Source of the DNA: Kaistella palustris DSM 21579
GTDB lineage: Bacteria; Bacteroidota; Bacteroidia; Flavobacteriales; Weeksellaceae
DNA length: 64,000 nt
Assembly: GCF_000422265.1 (NCBI RefSeq)
Contig: NZ_AULL01000020.1
Coordinates: forward strand, 1-64,000
Direction: 5' to 3'
Part shown: in pieces, positions 34,068 through 43,072 of the stretch
Layout of the letters: every line of letters starts with the position of its first letter
How positions within the stretch are numbered: position 1 is the first letter of the stretch
The notes under the pieces: model-generated
What the model was told of the DNA's origin: nothing
What the model saw: only the letters and a program-made list of their open reading frames with translations
Database searches by the model: none
Position numbers and translations under genes: made by a program

Positions 34068-35192
34068 ATGATCTATCTCCATATTCCTTTCTGCAAGCAA
34101 AAATGCAGCTACTGCAACTTTCACTTTTCCACGTCGCTGCTTTACAGAGAGGAAATGATAAGCGCGCTGAAGAAAGAGATCTTTCTGCGCAAAGATGAAT
34201 TGCAGTCGGACCGCTTAAAATCGCTGTATTTCGGTGGTGGTACGCCTTCATTGCTTTCAGCTGATGAGCTTCAGTCTTTAATTGACGAGGTGTTGAAATA
34301 TTTTTCTTTTGATGAAAATATCGAGATCACGCTTGAGGCAAATCCTGATGATTTGGATAATAATTTTGTAAAAGCGCTTTCTAAAACACCCGTCAACCGA
34401 CTCTCAATTGGAACGCAAAGTTTTTTTGAAGATGACCTGAAACTAATGAACCGCGCGCACAGCGCCCCAGAAGCGGAAAGCTCGATCAAACGTTCGCAGG
34501 ATTTTGGATTCGAAAACATTAGTATTGACCTGATTTACGGATCTCCGACCTCCAATATGGATATCTGGAAAAAGAATTTAGAAAAAACCCTTGAGCTGCA
34601 GGTTCCGCATGTGTCTTCTTACGCGCTCACGATTGAACCGAAAACGGCTTTAAATACCTGGATCACACAGGGGAAAATTAAGGCACCGGACGAAATTGTG
34701 CAGCACGAAGAATTCTTTTACATGACCGCACTTTTAAAGGAGAACGGCTTCGATCATTATGAAATTTCAAATTTTGGTAAACCCGGCCTTCATTCGAAAC
34801 ATAACGCGGCATACTGGAAATATAATGAATATCTCGGCCTTGGTCCATCCGCGCATTCTTATAACGGCCGCGAGCAGCGGAGCTGGAATATTGCAAACAA
34901 CAGGAAATACATCGATTTACTTTCGCAGAATAAGCTGGCAAAAGAATCTGAAATCCTGTCGGAAAAGGATCAGTTCAACGAAATGCTGATGATCGGTCTG
35001 AGAACGGTTTGGGGTGTTGATCTGTCTGTCTTAAAGGATAAGTTTACCGCTAAGATCCTGGATCATTTCGAAAAAGCCATTAAGCACAAACTGGAAGAAG
35101 ATATTCTACGTATCGAAAACAACCACCTGAAAATCCCTGAAAAACACTGGTTCCTTGCGGATGGAATTGCCTCGGACCTGTTTATTATATAA
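34068..35192 (+). CDS. hemW: Radical SAM heme chaperone HemW
   Basis: The 374-aa protein has the radical SAM motif CKQKCSYC (C9, C13, C16) at IPFCKQKCSYCNFHF, LYFGGGTPSLL, the EANPDD and RLSIGTQSF motifs, and IDLIYGSPT. The HemW-type C-terminal domain (WKYNEYLGLGPSAHSY) is present. Previously called oxygen-independent coproporphyrinogen oxidase-like, HemW is now regarded as a heme chaperone that loads respiratory cytochromes. Together with hemH it gives two heme genes in the window but far apart. Confidence 0.92.
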   Translation: MIYLHIPFCKQKCSYCNFHFSTSLLYREEMISALKKEIFLRKDELQSDRLKSLYFGGGTPSLLSADELQSLIDEVLKYFSFDENIEITLEANPDDLDNNFVKALSKTPVNRLSIGTQSFFEDDLKLMNRAHSAPEAESSIKRSQDFGFENISIDLIYGSPTSNMDIWKKNLEKTLELQVPHVSSYALTIEPKTALNTWITQGKIKAPDEIVQHEEFFYMTALLKENGFDHYEISNFGKPGLHSKHNAAYWKYNEYLGLGPSAHSYNGREQRSWNIANNRKYIDLLSQNKLAKESEILSEKDQFNEMLMIGLRTVWGVDLSVLKDKFTAKILDHFEKAIKHKLEEDILRIENNHLKIPEKHWFLADGIASDLFII

Positions 35193-35236
35193 ATGAGCAG
35201 CACGCTTTCATCTTACTGATATCAGGCTGAATTTTG

Positions 35237-35244
35237 TATTTTTG
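35237..35244 (+). promoter_or_regulatory. -7 box TATTTTTG of murI
   Basis: TAnnTTTG match 18 nt upstream of the TTG start at 35263. Confidence 0.55.
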
Positions 35245-35262
35245 TAAAAAATTTCCTCCCCT

Positions 35263-36093
35263 TTGAAAAAGAAAAAGCCCGACTACAGCCATCTTTCCGC
35301 CGCCCAACCGATCGGCATTTTCGATTCCGGCGTGGGTGGGCTCACGGTAGCAAAGGAAATCAAAAAACTTCTGCCGCATGAAGACCTCATCTATTTCGGC
35401 GACACCAAACACCTTCCATACGGTGATAAATCCCGGGAGGCGATCGTAGGCTATTCTACGCGCATCACTAATTTCCTGCTCGAGAAAAACTGCAAGGCAG
35501 TGGTCATCGCCTGCAATACCGCCACGGCAAACGCATTGAAAGAAGTGCTGGAGCTGGTGGCTGAGCGCGTACCGGTGATCGACGTGATCAATCCGGTAGC
35601 TGAAAAAGTGTCATACGAAATTCACAATAACGTAGGTGTGATTGCCACTAAAGCTACCGTAAATTCCGGCCTTTATAAAAAGTCCATCCGCAAACACAAC
35701 AAGTTTATAAAGGTTGATGAACTTGCAACGCCGCTGCTTGTTCCGGCGATTGAAGAAGGTTTTAAGAATCACCCGATAACGCACGCCATCATTTATAATT
35801 ATTTAAGTCACAGCAAGCTACGGAATATTGAAACGCTTATTCTGGGCTGTACACACTATCCGCTGCTGTTGGATGAGATCAAACAGTTTTACGGCAACCG
35901 CGTACGCGTGATCGATTCGCCTACAATTGTTGCCAATCAGCTGAAGATCATTTTAGAAAAACATCACCTTTTGCATTCAGGCAATCCGCAGCCTGTTTAT
36001 CAGTTTTTCCTGTCGGATATTACCAAAAACTTTGAAAAGATCTCTAAAAAATTCTTTGGAAAAAGTATCGACCTGGAACTGAAAGTGTTATAA
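35263..36093 (+). CDS. murI: Glutamate racemase, TTG start
   Basis: A 276-aa enzyme supplying D-glutamate for peptidoglycan. The start is TTG (35263), chosen because the family N-terminus IGIFDSGVGGLTVAKEIKKLLP begins about 17 residues in and no in-frame ATG lies before it. The two catalytic Cys are C84 (ACNTATAN) and C196 (GCTHYPLL). The promoter box lies just upstream. It is convergent with rsmD. Confidence 0.95.
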   Translation: MKKKKPDYSHLSAAQPIGIFDSGVGGLTVAKEIKKLLPHEDLIYFGDTKHLPYGDKSREAIVGYSTRITNFLLEKNCKAVVIACNTATANALKEVLELVAERVPVIDVINPVAEKVSYEIHNNVGVIATKATVNSGLYKKSIRKHNKFIKVDELATPLLVPAIEEGFKNHPITHAIIYNYLSHSKLRNIETLILGCTHYPLLLDEIKQFYGNRVRVIDSPTIVANQLKIILEKHHLLHSGNPQPVYQFFLSDITKNFEKISKKFFGKSIDLELKVL

Positions 36094-36185
36094 GCAAACC
36101 TGGAAAATTAAGCATTGATCTCGCTTAAGTAGAAATCCTGGTCTTTTTTTTTTATTAAAAAGAAACAGTAAAATACTCTACAAAA

Positions 36186-36815
36186 TTAAAGACCGTTCTT
36201 TTCAGGATCGGCGTCCTCTGTTGCGGGCGCTTCTGTTGGATGATCAGTGATCTGAGGCTCATTAGCTTTAAAAAAAGAAAAACTCACGTTGCCGTATTTC
36301 CGCGTATCGAGCAGATTTGAATGGGTAAGTTTCAGGCGGCTTTGATGTTCGAGGATGAAAATACCGTCATCCTTTAAAAAACCATTGGACAACACCAACG
36401 CAATCAGTTCCTGATATTTTTCCTCGGTGGTATCGAAAGTCGGGTCAGCAAGCACGATGTCGTAACTTTCGCGGTTGCGGTTTTTCTTCAAATAATCGTA
36501 CACATCGGCACGCTGCACATTAATTTGCAGTGCCATTTCGAGTTCTGCCGCAGTGGAACTAATGAAGGCAGCGTGTTTGGGATTCATTTCGACCGCCGTC
36601 ACATCCTGGCATTCGCGCGAGGCAAACTCCAGCGAGATAGAGCCAATTCCGCCAAAAAGATCGAGCACCGAAACCGACGCAAAATCAAAATGATACCGGT
36701 TTTCGATAATACTGAAAAGTGCTTCTTTCGCAAAATCCGTGGTCGGTCGTACTTCGAAATTTTTGGGCGCAGAAATCCGCTTGGATTTCCATCTGCCGCT
36801 GATAATTCTAAACAT
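36186..36815 (-). CDS. rsmD: RsmD family 16S rRNA (guanine966-N2)-methyltransferase
   Basis: The 209-aa protein has the SAM-binding motif LDLFGGIGSISLEFASRE and the family N-terminus FRIISGRWKSKRISAPK. The catalytic motif IV, normally DPPY/DPPF, reads ADPTF, i.e. the second Pro is replaced by Thr, which is unusual and may affect activity. A C-terminal Glu/Asp/Ala tail of ~20 residues follows. It is co-transcribed with the DUF3822 gene, 21 nt upstream. Confidence 0.9.
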   Translation of the reverse strand: MFRIISGRWKSKRISAPKNFEVRPTTDFAKEALFSIIENRYHFDFASVSVLDLFGGIGSISLEFASRECQDVTAVEMNPKHAAFISSTAAELEMALQINVQRADVYDYLKKNRNRESYDIVLADPTFDTTEEKYQELIALVLSNGFLKDDGIFILEHQSRLKLTHSNLLDTRKYGNVSFSFFKANEPQITDHPTEAPATEDADPEKNGL

Positions 36816-36836
36816 ATGCTGTAGGCTGGAGCGTTC

Positions 36837-37553
36837 TTAATTCAACACAAAATTCTTTTGCGGAATATTGTCGAAGACAATTTTTAGGTTTCGGACGAAT
36901 TTTTTCAGTTCGGAGATGAAGGTTTCGTTTTCGGTAGTTTCTCCGTAAACAAAAAACTGCGTTTCATCTGTACCGAAGCCGATCTTGCTTAGGGTGAACA
37001 TAATGAAATACAGAAAATCAACCTCTGAATTCACATCGAGATTGTTGTAGAGGATGACTTTTTTCCGGTCTAGGGCGAAAAATTCTACCTGTTGCCGGTA
37101 AAGATTGATGTGAATCTCTTTCTGGTTTTTTGGCGAGAGGGAATTCAGAAACTTCTCACCGGAAAAATTAAAGTTAACGGGCATTTTCGTGCCTTTGATC
37201 AGGCTGTAAAAATTTTTCGGAAAAGTATAGTAAAACTGTACACCGAATTTTTTGTTCACCGACAGCATGAGTTCTTCATTATCTTCTGCAACCGGCGCGT
37301 TGAGGGCAATAAGGTCGTAGCCAAGTTTGTGCTCTGCAAAGCCTTCGGGTAAAAGCGTGAAATGGTTCAGTGCAGAAACCACGCTGATGGCGGTAAATTT
37401 GTTTTCCGCCAGCAGGGCAGTCAGCTTTTCTTTTAAAAAGTCTGCCGCGGTATCTTCAGTTTCGGTAAACTGATTTTCCTGCACCACCGTTTTATTGCGA
37501 AGCACCTGGTAATGCACGCTGTCTTTCGTAAAAAGTAATTTCAGTTTTTCCAT
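36837..37553 (-). CDS. DUF3822 family protein
   Basis: From the ATG at 37553 the product is 238 aa: EKLKLLFTKDSVHYQVLRN, then VSALNHFTLLPEGFAE and a C-terminal Lys/Phe-rich region, as in DUF3822. This domain has an actin/Hsp70-like ATPase fold but no known role, and Flavobacteriia commonly encode it next to rsmD, as here. The frame also runs upstream to a TTG, but that codon lies within the -7 box at 37566-37573. Confidence 0.8.
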   Translation of the reverse strand: MEKLKLLFTKDSVHYQVLRNKTVVQENQFTETEDTAADFLKEKLTALLAENKFTAISVVSALNHFTLLPEGFAEHKLGYDLIALNAPVAEDNEELMLSVNKKFGVQFYYTFPKNFYSLIKGTKMPVNFNFSGEKFLNSLSPKNQKEIHINLYRQQVEFFALDRKKVILYNNLDVNSEVDFLYFIMFTLSKIGFGTDETQFFVYGETTENETFISELKKFVRNLKIVFDNIPQKNFVLN

Positions 37554-37565
37554 TCGTTCTTGCCA

Positions 37566-37573
37566 CAAATTTA
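37566..37573 (-). promoter_or_regulatory. -7 box TAAATTTG of the DUF3822-rsmD unit
   Basis: TAnnTTTG on the minus strand, 12 nt before the ATG at 37553; it decides against the in-frame TTG at 37568. Confidence 0.6.
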
Positions 37574-37769
37574 TTAAAAATTACCGGGCTATTGAAATTT
37601 AATGAAGCGGGCGCGGAGCGATTATATCCAATTGAAAAAGCGCAGGATAGTTTGTTTATTTTTAACGGTCTTGAGTTTTATAGTTTTCGGCGGCTGAGCA
37701 CATCGGTTTTTCAGGATTAAATTCCTGCAGATCAAATTCCCGGAGGAGTTTTCCCGCTAAATACAATTT

Positions 37770-38264
37770 TTACTTAAAATAAACCAGCACGGTACCACTC
37801 TGTTCATGCAGTATCTCTCTGTTGTGAAAATCGAGGCCGGTTTGGCTTTCGAGCACTTCGTAAACCATTTGCTGCAGTACGCCATCGCCGATTCCGTGGA
37901 TGATCTCGAGCTTTTTTAAATTATTTTTCCGGCAGTAATCGAGTGTGTCGCGCAGTTTTTCTTTTTGAAGGAAAACTCGCTCCGAGGCAGAAAATCCCCG
38001 CGTATCTTTAACCAGATTTTCGAAATGCAGATCGAGGATCAAAGGTCTTTTGTGGTGTTTTTTGGAGATCGATTTTGAAGTTTCGGTTTTCTGTACGGTT
38101 TTGATCTCGGTGTAGATTTCCGGTTCCTGCAGCACCACTTTTGAGGCCGGATATTCGTAGGTGAAACCATGTTCATCTTCGATGACCACTGTTTTCCCTG
38201 AAACGGAAATCACTTTCCCTTTCAGCAGATCATCTACCACAGAAACTGCATCGCCGATTTTCAT
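37770..38264 (-). CDS. Smr domain protein (DUF2027-Smr)
   Basis: A 164-aa protein with an N-terminal beta-rich DUF2027-like part (about 1-50, GDAVSVVDDLLKGKVISVSGKTVVIED) and a C-terminal Smr endonuclease domain (about 75-164: LDLHFENL in the first helix, EIIHGIGDGVLQ with the conserved HGxG loop). Such small MutS2-related proteins nick or cleave structured nucleic acid, including stalled-ribosome mRNA in other taxa. It stands alone. Confidence 0.88.
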   Translation of the reverse strand: MKIGDAVSVVDDLLKGKVISVSGKTVVIEDEHGFTYEYPASKVVLQEPEIYTEIKTVQKTETSKSISKKHHKRPLILDLHFENLVKDTRGFSASERVFLQKEKLRDTLDYCRKNNLKKLEIIHGIGDGVLQQMVYEVLESQTGLDFHNREILHEQSGTVLVYFK

Positions 38265-38506
38265 ATTGAATTTTTCTTCAGAAGGCGAAATTAGGGAAAT
38301 TCTTTTTTTGGGAAACTTGGTTCAATCAAATTAAAGTTAAGCCTAACACTTTACAAATTCAGTTTTGAAACTTGCAGTAGCATTTGAAGTTTCACAGTCT
38401 GGTAAATCACAGGGAATCATACATTCGGAAGATTTCAAAAGTTTTCAAAATAATTGAATCCTGCAGCCGGTGATATCAATCGTACAACATTAGCTACGAA
38501 CGAAAC

Positions 38507-38671
38507 TATATTTGTCCTTTAGCTTCCCAGCAGGCGCCCCATACTATCATTTCCGGAATAAGCAGGAAATGGTAACCGAAGTGAGCTATGGGAATTAATT
38601 CAAGCTTGAGTTTATCCCTAAAATTTCCATAAATTTACAATCCTTTAATCACCGTAAACATTCACTATACA
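38507..38671 (+). promoter_or_regulatory. Promoter box and structured leader of glyA
   Basis: A -7 box TATATTTG at 38507-38514 would start a ~155-nt leader. It contains nested complementary segments: AGCTT (38521-38525) with AAGCT (38602-38606), CCCATA (38538-38543) with TATGGG (38587-38592), and CATTTCC (38548-38554) with GGAAATG (38565-38571, 10-nt loop). The remaining part of the 407-bp Smr-glyA gap (38265-38506) has no gene. No known riboswitch class was recognised. Confidence 0.45.
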
Positions 38672-39937
38672 ATGGATCCAATTTTCGACCTTATAGAAAA
38701 AGAAAGACAAAGACAAACGCACGGTCTGGAACTCATCGCCTCCGAAAATTTTGTTTCGGATAACGTGATGAAAGCAGTCGGCAGTGTTTTAACCAATAAA
38801 TATGCGGAAGGTTATCCCGGCCGCAGATATTACGGTGGCTGCGAAGTCGTAGATGAGGTTGAAACATTGGCTATCGAAAGAGCAAAACAGCTTTTCGGTG
38901 TGGAATATGCCAATGTGCAGCCGCACTCCGGTTCTCAGGCTAATGCCGCGATCTATCTGGCGGTTTTAAAACCCGGAGACAAAATCCTGGGCCTGGACCT
39001 TTCAATGGGCGGACATTTAACGCACGGTTCGTTTGTGAACTTCTCCGGCATTCAGTACAACGCCAATTTCTATGGCGTTGACCGCGAAAGTGGCCTGATC
39101 GATTACGATGCCATGCGCCGGAAAGCTTTTGAGGTGCAGCCCAAAATGATCATCGCAGGCTATTCTGCTTATTCAAGAGATATTGATTTCAAAAAATTCC
39201 GTGAGGTTGCCGATGAAGTAGGTGCTACTTTATGGGCCGATATTGCGCATCCCGCCGGACTTATTGCCAAAGGATTGCTCAGCTCACCGTTTGAGCATTG
39301 CCATGTGGTGAGTACGACCACGCATAAAACTTTGCGCGGACCGCGGGGAGGTTTGATCATGATGGGTAAGGATTTCGAAAATACCTACGGCCACCGCACA
39401 CCGAAAGGCGAAACCAAAATGATGAGCCAGGTGCTGGACAGTGCCGTGTTTCCGGGAATTCAGGGTGGTCCGTTGGAGCATGTCATCGCGGGAAAAGCAG
39501 TGGCATTCGGTGAAGCACTTGATCCTAAATTTGAAGTCTATGCAAAACAGGTCGTTGCCAATGCCCGTGCTCTGGCAAAAGCCATGATGGTCCACGGTTT
39601 TGATATCGTAAGCGGCGGAACAGATAACCACCTGATGCTCGTCGACCTGCGTAATAAAAATGTGAACGGAAAAGAAACCGAAAAGGCGCTTGTAAGGGCA
39701 GACATTACCTGCAACAAGAATATGGTGCCGTTTGATGATAAATCAGCGTTTACCACCTCGGGGATCCGCCTCGGAACTGCAGCCGTAACGACGCGCGGTT
39801 TGAAAGAAAATGATATGGCAACTCTCGCCGAATACATCAATGAAGTGGTGGATAACATCAATGATGAAAACCGCCTTACAGAGGTACGCAAAAAAGTGAA
39901 TGCGATGATGGAAGGAAGGCCGTTGTTTGCAGGATAG
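38672..39937 (+). CDS. glyA: Serine hydroxymethyltransferase
   Basis: A 421-aa PLP enzyme with the class motifs [33 protein letters not shown], and the Schiff-base Lys in [14 protein letters not shown] (K219). It interconverts serine and glycine with tetrahydrofolate and is the main source of one-carbon units. Length and termini are normal. It is preceded by a long, structured leader, and followed by a 214-bp spacer before recX. Confidence 0.97.
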   Translation: MDPIFDLIEKERQRQTHGLELIASENFVSDNVMKAVGSVLTNKYAEGYPGRRYYGGCEVVDEVETLAIERAKQLFGVEYANVQPHSGSQANAAIYLAVLKPGDKILGLDLSMGGHLTHGSFVNFSGIQYNANFYGVDRESGLIDYDAMRRKAFEVQPKMIIAGYSAYSRDIDFKKFREVADEVGATLWADIAHPAGLIAKGLLSSPFEHCHVVSTTTHKTLRGPRGGLIMMGKDFENTYGHRTPKGETKMMSQVLDSAVFPGIQGGPLEHVIAGKAVAFGEALDPKFEVYAKQVVANARALAKAMMVHGFDIVSGGTDNHLMLVDLRNKNVNGKETEKALVRADITCNKNMVPFDDKSAFTTSGIRLGTAAVTTRGLKENDMATLAEYINEVVDNINDENRLTEVRKKVNAMMEGRPLFAG

Positions 39938-40151
39938 AGTTAGATCTGTCGGGTTGATAACGGCTAATATTTGAGTTAAGTTACATTCGGATGTTAAGCT
40001 AGGATATGTTCTGCCGATGATTGGGCGGTCTGCAGGAAAATTGCCGTTAATCGAATGTAGAATTTTAACGACGGTTCGGTCAGTACCTTTTCGGTAAAGA
40101 ACTTGGCTTTTTATATCAGCTGCAAATATCATTAACTACAAATACCGTGAT

Positions 40152-40622
40152 TTGGACAAAAAATCCCACACTTTCAGCGAAATAAAACTCAAGATGGCGA
40201 ATTACTGTGTGTATCAGGACCGCTGCCATCAGGAAGTGGAGCAGAAAATGCGGGATTTCCTTCTTATTCCCGAAGCCAAAGATGAGATTTTGCTGTATCT
40301 CTTGCAGGAAAATTACCTTAACGAAGAAAGGTTTACACGCAGCTATATCCGCGGTAAATTTTATATGAAATCGTGGGGACGGAATAAGATCCGGAACCAG
40401 CTGAAGTTCAAAGGTGTGCCCGAAAAACTCATCAACAGCTGTTTTGATGAAATTGACGATGATGATTACCGCCAGACACTCACCAAACTCTATGAACAGT
40501 ATCATTCGAAGTTAAAGGGTTTGCAGGCGTATCAGAAAAAGTCAAAAACCATCAAATTCCTGCTGTCAAAAGGATTTGAATATGAAGAAATAAAAGAAGT
40601 GATCGCGCAAAGTGAAGACTGA
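40152..40622 (+). CDS. recX: RecX family regulatory protein, TTG start
   Basis: A 156-aa helical protein with tandem three-helix repeats, typical of RecX: IKLKMANYCVYQDRCHQEVEQKM, YLLQENYLNEERFTRSYIRGKFYMKSWGRNKIRNQLKFKGV. Start TTG at 40152 is preferred because related proteins carry the FTFxEIKxKLANYC leader before the Asn; the first in-frame ATG (40194) would remove it. RecX binds RecA filaments and limits them. recA is not in the window. Confidence 0.88.
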   Translation: MDKKSHTFSEIKLKMANYCVYQDRCHQEVEQKMRDFLLIPEAKDEILLYLLQENYLNEERFTRSYIRGKFYMKSWGRNKIRNQLKFKGVPEKLINSCFDEIDDDDYRQTLTKLYEQYHSKLKGLQAYQKKSKTIKFLLSKGFEYEEIKEVIAQSED

Positions 40623-40661
40623 ATTACTGAATTGCCGCTGACTTTACTTTTATTAAAACAG

Positions 40662-42881
40662 TTACTGGACCCATATTTCGGCAATGGCCATCAGCGGGTT
40701 TCTATTTTTGCTTTTTCGCCAGGCGGGCATTGCGGGCAGTTTTTCGGCGGTCACTTTCAGGTACTTTATACTTTCACCGACCAGAAACTGCGCCTGATAC
40801 GTCCTTGCCTGAAGTTGCTCTTTTGTAGTAAAGATGGTGTTTTCCGCAACTTCGCGGTACGTAATTCCATCAGCAGAAACTTCCAGCTTCACCGACTTGG
40901 GCAAAAATATCCAGTGGCGCTGGTCTTCCAGAAAATCGAGCTTGACCGTTTTTACTGGTTGAGGTGCCGTCAGTTTTAGCTCCGCGGAGAACCCGTCTTC
41001 AAACAAAAGCCAGTTATAACTGAAATCAGTAAAACCATACATGCCATCGGTCAGAGTAACATTCCCTTTAGCGGGATATTCAGGAACAAAAGGCGTATTC
41101 AAGGTCACTTCAGCACTTAAAGCATTATTCACCGGAAGTCCCTTCCGTAAAATTTCCTGCCATTCTTTTCTGTATTCGCTGAGCGTTTCACCGTCCTCAG
41201 ACAGAAGGTTTATTCCTTGAGATTCGGCGCTTCTCACGAAGTTCCTGACCTGTTGGCGGAGCTCCTTTCTCACCTTCATTTTTCCGGTGCGGTCTGGTGT
41301 GAAAATACCGTACTTCTCAATCCCAAAAAAGCGGGCCTGCTGCAAACGCGTATAGTCGAAACTTAACCGCAGTTTCCTTATCCTCCTCCGGATATTCTTC
41401 TGATCCGTAATTTTTTCAGCTTCATCTAAAAGCCGGTCAACCGAATCGAGGCGCTCTGGCGAGAGGTAAGTCTGGTATTCGCTGATCGGATTGCCATAAA
41501 TATCCAGGCGACGGCCGGAAGCTTCTACTGCCGCCTGAAGTTCTGTTAAATGTTTTTTGATCAAAGGTGCGGCTTTACCGTAATATCCGGAAAGGAATTC
41601 ATCAGCCAACAAACCGTCATCCAGATTCGCCTTCCAGAATTTTTTAGAAATGATATAGGTTTTCAGATCACTATGATCCACAAAATTCCCACCGCCCAAC
41701 TGTGCGAAAACACCGCGGACACCATTTTCCCGGTAGTACTTCATATTCGGGCCGGCATTAAAAACATCCGGAAATGGCGCCAGGTAATTTGTAAACTGCG
41801 TATAATAATCCCAAATAAAAATATGGGGTGTTATGGCGCGCCAGCCTTCCAGATTTTGTCTGAACTGCGCCGCAGAAACCTCTGTTTCAACCGGTTTATT
41901 TTTAAAGGAATTAATGGTGCTCAGAAATATAATGACATTGGCGCGCGGTTTCGTTTTCAGCGGTGGTGCTGCCGTTGCACCGTAAGCCAAAGTTGTAAAA
42001 GATTTGTCGGGGAAACGTGCCGCGATCCTGTTCACAAACCGAAGCAGTGAACCTTGTGGACCGCCTTCCTCGTCATCAGTTTTCCGGCAGATGCTGCATT
42101 CACAGAAATTGTTGTTGTCATTTGGGCTTACGGACCAGTATTTTGCGGTAGGATTTTCTTTAAAGTGTTCTTCTAAAGACTTCACTGTAAGATCAAAAAC
42201 TTCGCCGTTGGAGAGACAGAGCTGGTCGGGGCGCCGCTTTCCGTCGGTCAATGAAAAGAACTCCGGATGCGCGCCAACTAAAGAGGATGGAACCAAATTG
42301 CTGAAAGAGTGGCCCCAAATTCCCCAAAGATCGTCCAGGCTTTGTAGACCGTACCAATCCATATATTCGGCATCTTTTTCGGCTGTGCTGTACACTTCGC
42401 GGTAAACAAAAGAAGCGGATTCCTCCACATCAATCGGTACCGGAATTTTTAGAATCGGTAAAGGCGGACACTCCGCGGGTTCATTGGGCGCCCATTTCCG
42501 ACACTGAAGATAGCGTGATATAAATTCGTAAACTCCCTTCAGAAGGCTCTTTTCAGAATTTCCGGTGATGGTGATATGCTGACCTTCATTCTTAATGGAA
42601 AAATTTTCCGTTTTTGCCGGATCGGAAGCGTTCAGCTGTTTGATCTGAATGTAATCCCGATCTGCTGCTTTCGTCTGATTTACAGGAAGAGAAATTTTGG
42701 TCACGCGGAAGAAATAATGCTTCAGCACGTCTGCGCCTTTTCGTTCGGCAGAAGTGGGATTTTCAGACAGCAGTATCTGATAAGCCGATTTTTTGTGCTC
42801 GGCTAAAATCAGTTCCTGTGCGGAAAAACGGGAAGAAATACCCATCAGAAAAACAAAAATGATCAGTTGGAAAGCACGCAT
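40662..42881 (-). CDS. DUF4838 secreted protein, glycoside hydrolase-like
   Basis: The 739-aa protein has a signal peptide (about 1-22, ending RFSAQ), an N-terminal alpha-glucuronidase-like domain (TGNSEKSLLKGVYEFISRYLQCRKWAP), the DUF4838 catalytic-like core from about 140 to 480 (YWSVSPNDNNNFCECSICRKTDDEEG, VIIFLSTINSF, IWDYYTQFTNYLAPFP), and a C-terminal beta-sandwich of the F5/8 type C (discoidin) kind (about 600-739). Some DUF4838 proteins are linked to polysaccharide or uronic-acid use; the substrate is unknown. It stands alone on the minus strand. Confidence 0.85.
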   Translation of the reverse strand: MRAFQLIIFVFLMGISSRFSAQELILAEHKKSAYQILLSENPTSAERKGADVLKHYFFRVTKISLPVNQTKAADRDYIQIKQLNASDPAKTENFSIKNEGQHITITGNSEKSLLKGVYEFISRYLQCRKWAPNEPAECPPLPILKIPVPIDVEESASFVYREVYSTAEKDAEYMDWYGLQSLDDLWGIWGHSFSNLVPSSLVGAHPEFFSLTDGKRRPDQLCLSNGEVFDLTVKSLEEHFKENPTAKYWSVSPNDNNNFCECSICRKTDDEEGGPQGSLLRFVNRIAARFPDKSFTTLAYGATAAPPLKTKPRANVIIFLSTINSFKNKPVETEVSAAQFRQNLEGWRAITPHIFIWDYYTQFTNYLAPFPDVFNAGPNMKYYRENGVRGVFAQLGGGNFVDHSDLKTYIISKKFWKANLDDGLLADEFLSGYYGKAAPLIKKHLTELQAAVEASGRRLDIYGNPISEYQTYLSPERLDSVDRLLDEAEKITDQKNIRRRIRKLRLSFDYTRLQQARFFGIEKYGIFTPDRTGKMKVRKELRQQVRNFVRSAESQGINLLSEDGETLSEYRKEWQEILRKGLPVNNALSAEVTLNTPFVPEYPAKGNVTLTDGMYGFTDFSYNWLLFEDGFSAELKLTAPQPVKTVKLDFLEDQRHWIFLPKSVKLEVSADGITYREVAENTIFTTKEQLQARTYQAQFLVGESIKYLKVTAEKLPAMPAWRKSKNRNPLMAIAEIWVQ

Positions 42882-43011
42882 CTTTCGGTGGATGAAAGTT
42901 GTTGGATTGGGCGGTAAATATACATCTTTAAAAAAAAGCCGTCAACTGCAGTTCTCCGTTCTGATTGTTCAGCAAGACATTAATTTTAAAATTAAAAATC
43001 TTTTTAAAAAG

Positions 43012-43047
43012 TTTTATAAATAAACAGGCCACTCAAAAAGTGGCCTG
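43012..43047 (-). terminator. Terminator of the LVIVD lipoprotein gene
   Basis: 9-bp stem CAGGCCACT/AGTGGCCTG (43025-43033 with 43039-43047), 5-nt loop, with a T-rich run on the minus strand side (TTTATTTAT). It lies 26 bp past the stop at 43073. Confidence 0.7.
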
Positions 43048-43072
43048 CATTAATTATATATGAAGGTAAAAC

